Assembly (NCBI GenBank): GCA_034687125.1
Contig: JAQGBZ010000330.1
Span: forward strand, 1-64,000
Direction of reading: 5' to 3'
Origin: Neelides folsomi
Taxonomy: Eukaryota; Arthropoda; Collembola; Neelipleona; Neelidae
DNA: 64,000 bases
Shown here: positions 56,801 through 64,000 of the stretch, piece after piece
Layout of the letters: each line of letters opens with the position of its first letter
Position numbering within the stretch: position 1 is the stretch's first letter
The notes under the pieces: model-generated
What the model was told of the DNA's origin: nothing
Databases searched by the model: none
The model's input: only the letters and a program-made list of their open reading frames with translations
Translations under genes and position numbers: made by a program

Positions 56801-59048
56801 TTTTATTACCAGGCCATGAGCAGGTTGTTAAAAGACTCGAGACATTTGATCTCCTCTCGACTTGTTATAAAAATTTAATGTGATTGGACAATTTTCCTAA
56901 TTGTTAAATTAAGTTTTGGACCGCAACAGGTGTCCTCCTCCGATTTGAGTTTAGGGAATTAAAAGGGAGACGGAGAATTGTCGAGGCAAAGACATGGAAT
57001 TCGACCTTCGAGGCTTCGAACACAAAGTTTTATGCTTCCATGCAAAAAGTTCAATTTGCTCTTTGAAGGTTTTCAACAATTCTCGACAATTCGAAGCATA
57101 AGGGAGATTGGAGTCGTAAAAATTTCATCTCACTCGTCCATCTAAATACAACATATTGGCACTAGGTAAATTAATGTCTTCAAGCGGTGGAAATTAGCAA
57201 TGTTGTTATTCTCAACGGGTCATGGAATGGGTTTTCTAATACGAATGGACCCTGCTAATACAATCAATGCTGAAGGATCAAAGTGCGTCTGGAATTAAAA
57301 GTCTAATTACTTACAAACATTTTTCTACAATTTTTTTATAAAAGCCAAGAAGAGTAATTTACTTATAGATATAGCTATACGTCGCAGGTAAGAAAATTCC
57401 TTCAGGAAGAGAATGAATTAAAAATATGTATTTATTTGAGATGGCCTAATTGCCTCTGAGTCTTCTTAACCCTTCGCTCTACAACTCACTTGGGAAGGAG
57501 TCTGAAGAGTGTCGAGATGGAACAGGTTATCTGAAGGAGAGTTTAGGAATCTTGACACTGGCCGAGAGAACCATTAACCCCTTTCTTCACTCCACATTAA
57601 CAATCATTTTCCTTTCATCCGCCTTTCTTATTTAACTCCTCAATAAATAATAAGACGCATCTCTTACACAAGGAAACACCTCGAACCCTTCTTTTTAATT
57701 ATTAATTAATTGTGTAGAAATGGATTTTTTCTAGAGTACCTCAATTTGGGTAATTAAAGGTATACTACACAGTAGTATGGAGGTAATACCTGTGCATGAT
57801 ACACAGGTATGTAATTTGATATCTCCATTCATTTTTTGACCTTTTACACATTCGTACGTGCAAGTTTGGAAAATAAGCATAAAGTAACTCATTCATATAT
57901 TTTATCTCTGCGTATCATTCCTATGTTGGAGGCTACAGGTGTTTGGGGCGACCTTTGTTATGTGGAATATTAAGACAGATTTTACAATGAAGATTCTTGA
58001 AATGCAAATTCCGACATAACAGTTTTGAGTGTAATGTCTGAGAGAACTGCTTATTGGGTTTGAATCAAATTCTCTTTGGGTGAGCATGGGTAATATTTTG
58101 ATAGAAAATGAGGAGAATCCTCGTGTTGACCCAATTGAGCAACGTAACATGAAAGAATGGGGAAAAGGAACTTTCGTTATTAGGCATAAGTATTCGTAAG
58201 GACCGTCGGGCCCGTATTTATTACACATTGTTTTCTTTGCGACTATGTTTCTCCTTCATGCACAACTATAATCTTCCGAACTCATCTCAATTTATCTTCT
58301 TTGTAAAGAAGAATGAGACGATTGGAGCTCAAGTGCAGATTTTTTCATCAATTCTTTCATGCGGATTTTAAAGGAATGCTATCTGATGTTATGAATGGAG
58401 CATTTTAATTTTGAGTGAAATAACCATTTGTATTTCTGGTTTTCTGCATTCAATCTCTTGTTCGACAGATCGAAGTTCAATCTTAATGCCCTTAACATTA
58501 AGATTGCCTTAATCCTTGCTGTTTAATCAGAGATTTTAGTTAGTGTGAATAAATGAAAACTTATTGTCTATTTTATTTACATTGTCTTACAATTCATTCT
58601 AAAAATGGCAACTTTCCTTTCAGTAAATATTTAATTGTGCATTTCTCTTACAAGCCTAATATTTAAATATATGGGCAATGAAATTCTTTAAATAAAAAAA
58701 CGTTGTGGATTTGAATGGGAAATACCATACTACATTAATTAGGTAAATATAAATTCAAAAATACATATGATAGTGTCAACAACATAATATTTTTAAATGT
58801 TTTAAATAAACCCATTGAGATGAAATTGTATTAGATGGTAGCTATACTCGATACTATATATATTCATTCTATTATTGATAGATATAAGTATGTAATGTAT
58901 ATATAACATGCTTAACATTAATTGTTGAATAAATGTTATTAAAAATTAAATGTCAAATACCTGGTATTTGTTCATAAATTGTGGTTGAGAATCCATAAGC
59001 TAAGACCATCATGTAGACGGCGACGATGGCTAACGGTGTTTTCATCAT
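53816..59048 (-). CDS. Very long chain fatty acid elongase (ELOVL)
   Basis: ER condensing enzyme that adds two carbons to acyl-CoA using malonyl-CoA. Minus-strand exons: 59048-58961, 56781-56594, 56527-56447, 55068-55012, 54734-54620, 54389-54262, 54160-53816, giving 333 residues. Key blocks: [78 protein letters not shown] (the HxxHH box), [19 protein letters not shown] and [18 protein letters not shown]. The pattern fits the ELOVL1/4/7 side of the family. The KxxExxDT motif has Asp for Glu. The C-terminus is a long Asn/Gly repeat-like tail ([18 protein letters not shown]) ending HHRH, not a dilysine ER signal. Exon 1 encodes an extra hydrophobic segment ([15 protein letters not shown]). Intron 1 is 2.2 kb, intron 3 1.4 kb. 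Confidence 0.9.
56380..56420. repeat. AT microsatellite in ELOVL intron 3
   Basis: Near-pure TA run (ATAATATATATATATATC and neighbours), partly self-complementary. Confidence 0.7.
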
Positions 59049-62000
59049 GTTTAAGGCCGGCAGAGACGGTTTAGGTTTGGATCATAGAACAAGTTTCCCT
59101 GATCCTCTCACGGCCAAAGGAGGATCTCAACTTCCACACAACACAGCAACTGGGTCAACTCCAACATCCGTATTTGAATTATGAATCAATTTCAAGATTT
59201 CCTCCTCCTGCAGCTCCTTGGAATTTTTCAAATTCAACTGGTAATAATTTTAAAACAGGGATCCCTTCGGATCAAAATTGTTAATTTCTCCAACTCCTTC
59301 AGCTCCTTCACGAAATGGATTTTGGGGCGGGAAGGGACCGACGAAGGCACCGTGGCACTACGAGGACTGATTGAAGGTGAAAGAACGCTTCGCAACAATG
59401 TGCGGGTCTTTGTTGGGAACGTTGGTTGAAGAACGAAGGAGCGTCTTGTAGGGTAAACGTTGGTTGGGCGAAGACTGAGCAATTCGTCCTACTTTCCTTC
59501 CTCTTACCTTCATCACATCATCACACACATACACACATTTTTCCCCAACGCGAACGCAAGCGCTCAGGTAAAACAAAGATGAATCTGCACACAAAGATCA
59601 CTTCGCCATATTACTCATTATTTATAATTATCTCACGGAACTCATACAGACATCAAATAGATCAAATCTCCTCAAACTTCTTCTCAGAATTCTCTCAAAA
59701 TTTCCCTCGAGAAGTTTACAATTTTGAGCAAATATTTAAACAAATATTTGACACTTTCCAATTTCAAATGCCAATATTTTAATTTTTATCATTGCTTCAT
59801 TGACCAATTTCAAATATTTAGCTCGATATACTCACGTATGTATATGTAAGTAGAAATACATACTGAATGTAAGTAATAGTACTTTGTATCTGTACTAACG
59901 TGTAGAGTATATATGGTAAGTAAGTATGGTAAGTATACATATTATGTGAAATATTAGAAATGGTTTCTTGTCTTTTGTTTGATTATCCCTTCAATGATTT
60001 GCTCATTCTAGCATTAGTTTACTTATTACATGATATAATTCAATTATCAATTACTCTCATCGCCTTCTTGAACATTATGTCATTTTTCATTAGGATCTAG
60101 TAGCTAGACTTGTTTCGATAATTCCCACACTTTCGCTTATTGTTTATCGTGGTTATTAAAACTTTTTGTTGTTTTCGCAAATAAGCGCAAAGAAAAAAGG
60201 TTTTATGAGGTTCCTTATTTTAATGATAATTAGTCAGTGGTTGAACTGTTTTTAGCTCTCACCCCAAGGTTAAACAGATTAAGTAAGAAATAATAGTATT
60301 ATTCATTTAATTGACTTAGATTTTCTTGTGCTCTATGATTTCATTGAGCAGCGAATCAGCTCTAATTGAAACAACTCAACGATTAATTATTTAATCATTG
60401 TTCGGGGAAGCATTGAAAAGGAAATGAGAAGATGAGGTCAGAGAGGGATGACGATCTTCCTCAATTTCAAGCGACGAAACGGAAATGCCCAGATGATAAG
60501 AATCTCTATTCGGACCTTCCTCTTAACCTCACAGAACGTGGTTTAAAAAAACTCGACTTCGAAATGAAAAAGTGGATTTCGCTATAGCTAAAGTTGAAAT
60601 TCCAAGACCGCAGCTCCTCAGAATCAAATGTTGCATAAAATAAAAGTGTTCATGGAAGAATAATAGCCATAATAATAATGTACTCTAACATTAAAAGTTA
60701 TTAGTTATTAAATATGGAAAATCTAATTCAATGTTCGCCACAAAAGTGCCAAAAATTAGCAGTGTAGTATTTTATTACCTCACGATGATGCAAGAAATTG
60801 TTGGAATTCCCAAGTTTATCCATTTGTTGATTATTATTATTATAAGTTGGCTACTTTGCATAATCTATCCTTGCCATTGATTCTAAATGGAAATAAATAT
60901 TATAAATATGTACAAATATCCCTAATATAATTTAATTTTTAAGCAGTTGATGGAAAGTTCTATTTTGGGTATTTATGTAATTGACACATTATTAAATAAC
61001 ATGATCAAAATATACTATTTACTAATAAGTACATAATACTTATTTATAAGGGATTACGATTTTAGCATTTTGGGTTATTTCCAGGTTTATTACTGTAACC
61101 TTTGAAATATTGAGTAATAACTTCATATGAGTAGGTAAACAAGGAGCTACACTTATACCTACACTAATTGTATAGGTATATAAAATATTATATAGGAATT
61201 GGAATTACACATGCATGGAAAGAAGAGGTCATATGGGTCATGCAGCATAAGAGCGAAGACAATGTGAAGGATTGAATGAGAAATCGAGAAGATGCAGAAG
61301 TGCATAACCGAGATGAAGGGGAGAATTGAAGACTGTTAAAACAATGAAGGCGCTTCTGTGCACCCACGCGTTCCTTATTAATTATTAAGGAATAGATTCG
61401 GATCATTCTTCCCCTTCAGAGATGAGATTCAGCTCAATATAAGTAAAACCAAACCTCTTTTTTCTATTCACACACACGTGGAGCCTTGAAGGCTTTCATT
61501 TTTAATTCCTCCGATTTTAATCTTCCCAGACCTCCATAACCCTTTTTTAATTACGCTATCTCAACTCAATGACTTCCACAATGAGAGCCACAACAATGAG
61601 CCAAATTTACATTCCCAAAAAAGATAAAAACATATGCCAACAATTGTTTCATATTTCGATTTACATTTATTACCTACCTACAGTATAGCCACATTACTTA
61701 TACCGTACAATGTTACGTAGGTATAGATATTGTACATGTTTAGCTTAAAAGTGTAAGTAAGACTTATTAAATAATTTAATGCCTTATTATTAAATTACTA
61801 CCAATATGACATTGAGAATTATTTAAGTTTATTATTGAATAATAGTTTCCATTATTGAATGAATAATTATCATCTGTTAAAATAATAATTTCCGATAAAA
61901 CGTAAAGAAAATATGGAAAGGAAAGAAAATGACATTTTCTATTATTTCTGCATTACTTCACGAATTTCTTGTGGATTATTAATTACATGTGTATGATATC

Positions 62001-63225
62001 ATTGATCTTGCAATGATAGTCATAAGAGCTAATTCAACCCAATGATGCAAAGAGAAGGAAATTGAATCATAAAGGGGGCGGTGTGCGTCCTTGATCCCAA
62101 ACATTGTCATCGAGCTTTCTCGGCCCTTCTAAAAGATCTGTTAAGAGGTAGGAAGAAATGCTTTCTTCACTCTTTGTCGTAAGTCGCTCGGAGTCCTGAA
62201 CTTTGGACTTCCCTCGTTGACCAAGAAGCTGTTCGACGGCCTCTTGCCTCACTTCCAACTGCACCTACCCCAAGTGAAACTCAAATGGCTTCCACCAAAC
62301 GACTCGTCTGTGCAACAACAACCCTCGTCCACTGCAGCACATATTTTATTAAACATGACTAGACATCTCTCATAATATTTCGTGGCTCAAGGTTCCTTCT
62401 CTCGGAGAGATCAGATGTGAAATTGGAATTGTACACATTTCAAACCATTATCCATATTTACATGATGTACCATTATTTCTTGTCACAATTAAATGAATGT
62501 AGCAAGTGATGCAAAATTCATCGCGACGTGCTCTCCATTTATCTCTAATCTACAAATGTCTGCATGATAATTAAATAGCTTTTAAAACTTTCCTCTCTCT
62601 TAAACTCTTTTTTCTCTTTAACTTGTGAAAATGAAAGAATCATTTAAGAATTCTATGAATCTTAACCAACGGCCGAAATTTTTGACCGTTTTTTGAACGT
62701 TCTACAAAAGACGTTTTCCATTGACATGTCTAGATTTTTTTGTGTATCGTTTTTATAAGAGCTGAAATGCAAGTGTGTCTATCGATGCTTCGTTGCCTTC
62801 AACTTGAATCAATTCAACTATTTAACCTGTGTTGCCTTCATTCATACAAATCCCAAGCAGAAACGATCTCAACCATTTTTACCAAGAAAATGGGGATTTC
62901 AAGCCGCTCGAAGGCTTGGCTTTATTTTTACCTCTTAAGGCTAAAAGAATTCTTTACCTTTGTGTCCCTTTATCGTAAATATGAATAGACAAATAGTAAA
63001 ATATTGGGCTTTATAATAAGCCTCACTACATTATTTGGCTCCATTATTTGTGGGAAGTCGAAGAGGTCGGATCGTTAGCTAGACATAGTCAAAATCTAAT
63101 TGAATTCAAATTGAAATTTTATAATTCTAAACTTGTTTTTATTAAGAGTAAAGTTGACCAATTCAACACTTTTTGAGAATTTAAAGTTATTGACTGAAAA
63201 TTTTAAATATTTATAATTGAAGACA
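59049..63225. other. Gene-free interval upstream of ELOVL
   Basis: 4.2 kb between the ELOVL start (minus) and the right-edge gene (plus). The first 750 bp is less AT-rich and has overlapping open frames on both strands (59181-59782); none is recognisable, so it is read as promoter or 5' UTR sequence. A CA-rich microsatellite lies at about 59515-59540. The rest alternates AT-rich DNA and short GC-richer blocks (about 61200-61400, 62060-62340). Confidence 0.55.
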
Positions 63226-63975
63226 ATGGGATCAAACTCAACATTGAAATACGCTATTTTGAATAGTCGGGTAATTGTTTTTTTAATTTATTTATTAGAT
63301 CCACTGATCAAGGAATCGATCAACTGAAATGGTTTAAATAATTAATCAGCGCAATTTCATTGGAATATTTAATTTATGTTTTTAATTTAGCGACAGAGAA
63401 CAAATATGATGCTTCTTCAAAAGATCGAGGCAAACAAGAGAATGAAAAGGGATTCTTTGATGAAAGAGGAGACGAGCATCTCTGAGATGAATGTGGGGAG
63501 AAACGAGATTTCTTTTGGTCATCAATCTCATCAGAATCCCTCAACTTCATCGCAAACTTATTTTTCTTCTCACCAAGATGAAAATGAAATTGAGTCAAAA
63601 AGTAATTATTCCATTTAATAGATTCAAAATTTCAATGCCAATTATTCTCCATACTCAACAAAAGTTCATATAAATAGTATCTATGCGCTCTGTAAGAATG
63701 TAATTATTAAAGCATATAAATCTATTTTAATTGTGTTTAAAGGCTCAGCTGACAAATACATTGACACGCTGTCCAGGATGTTGGAGAACGAGGAAGTTTC
63801 CTTATCGGTGTATATTCATCTCTCGAATATTTATTTAAATCTGAAAAAGAATCAGAATGTGCCAAAAAATGACTCTGAAGTTTCATCAACTACGACAAAC
63901 ACAAAAAAAAGCTCAAAAGGTGATAATGAATTTGTAACGTTAATTATTAATTATACTGAATTTGAAGAATACTAA
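63226..63975 (+). CDS. Unidentified small gene at window edge
   Basis: Three phase-consistent exons: 63226-63270, 63391-63601, 63743-63975, giving 162 residues if the stop at 63973-63975 is used. The product begins MGSNSTLKYAILNSR, then a basic helix-like stretch (RQRTNMMLLQKIEANKRMKR), a Ser/Gln-rich polar region (HQSHQNPSTSSQTYFSSHQD) and a helical block, SADKYIDTLSRMLENEEVSL followed by SVYIHLSNIYLNLKK. I do not recognise the family. A donor-like AAAAG/GTGATA at about 63919 means the gene may instead continue beyond the window. The splice sites and the absence of stops make it more credible than a chance frame. Confidence 0.5.
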
Positions 63976-64000
63976 TTACAAGATTCCCAATTAATTCTTA

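Noticed and set aside
59181-59782. Several overlapping 80-120 codon frames upstream of ELOVL
   Set aside because: Frames open on both strands without domains; more likely promoter or 5' UTR.
61188-62264. Minus-strand open frames of 65-72 codons
   Set aside because: No motifs, no splice series, low-complexity Ser-rich translation.
1-64000. CRISPR arrays, bacterial operons, riboswitches
   Set aside because: Introns and animal gene families throughout; no regular short repeats with unique spacers.

Overview
This is a 64 kb piece of an AT-rich nuclear animal genome. Genes are split by short introns (mostly 50-100 nt, GT-AG). The gene set is typical of animals: RFT1, LAMTOR5, RPA1, OXA1L, TYW2, calaxin, an insulin-like peptide, an elongase, a tetraspanin and a SMYD protein. 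Transposon remnants carry Tc1/mariner transposase signatures common in arthropods. Two tandem WS/DGAT-type acyltransferases together with a compact, intron-rich layout suggest an arthropod; a springtail-like hexapod is my guess, not something the sequence proves. No tRNA, rRNA or CRISPR feature was recognised.

Layout. 1-6.6 kb has no recognisable gene. 6.6-14.3 kb on the plus strand holds HINT3, a peripherin-like tetraspanin, an insulin-like peptide with a long C-terminal extension, and a divergent TSSK-like kinase whose tail repeats the motif DSRRNSP 14 times and which carries an in-frame stop. At 14.4-18.9 kb TYW2 (minus) and a BTB/zinc-finger gene (plus) sit head to head. OXA1L (plus) and RPA1 (minus) are tail to tail at 19.6-27.8 kb; one RPA1 intron holds a transposon nested in another transposon. 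A MARVEL-like membrane protein (minus) follows. At 30.7-37.6 kb, on the plus strand, are a possible small secreted peptide, calaxin, a phospholipid scramblase and a SMYD/SmydA protein. At 37.6-40.7 kb is a gene-free interval with an odd cluster of GTGCG motifs and a polypurine tract. At 40.7-51.5 kb a minus-strand block holds RFT1, LAMTOR5, a 100-residue orphan and two WSD acyltransferases in tandem. ELOVL (minus) spans 53.8-59.0 kb, then 4 kb without a gene, then an unidentified small gene at the right edge.

Functional themes. Most genes are unrelated housekeeping neighbours: RNA modification, replication, mitochondrial protein insertion, N-glycan precursor flipping and mTORC1 scaffolding. 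A lipid theme is visible (scramblase, two wax ester/DGAT acyltransferases, one fatty acid elongase), and a possible sperm/cilium theme (calaxin, TSSK-like kinase). Exon structures were built by hand from splice sites, reading-frame phase and family similarity. In every multi-exon model given, exon phases add up to an open frame, except for the stated stop in the kinase.
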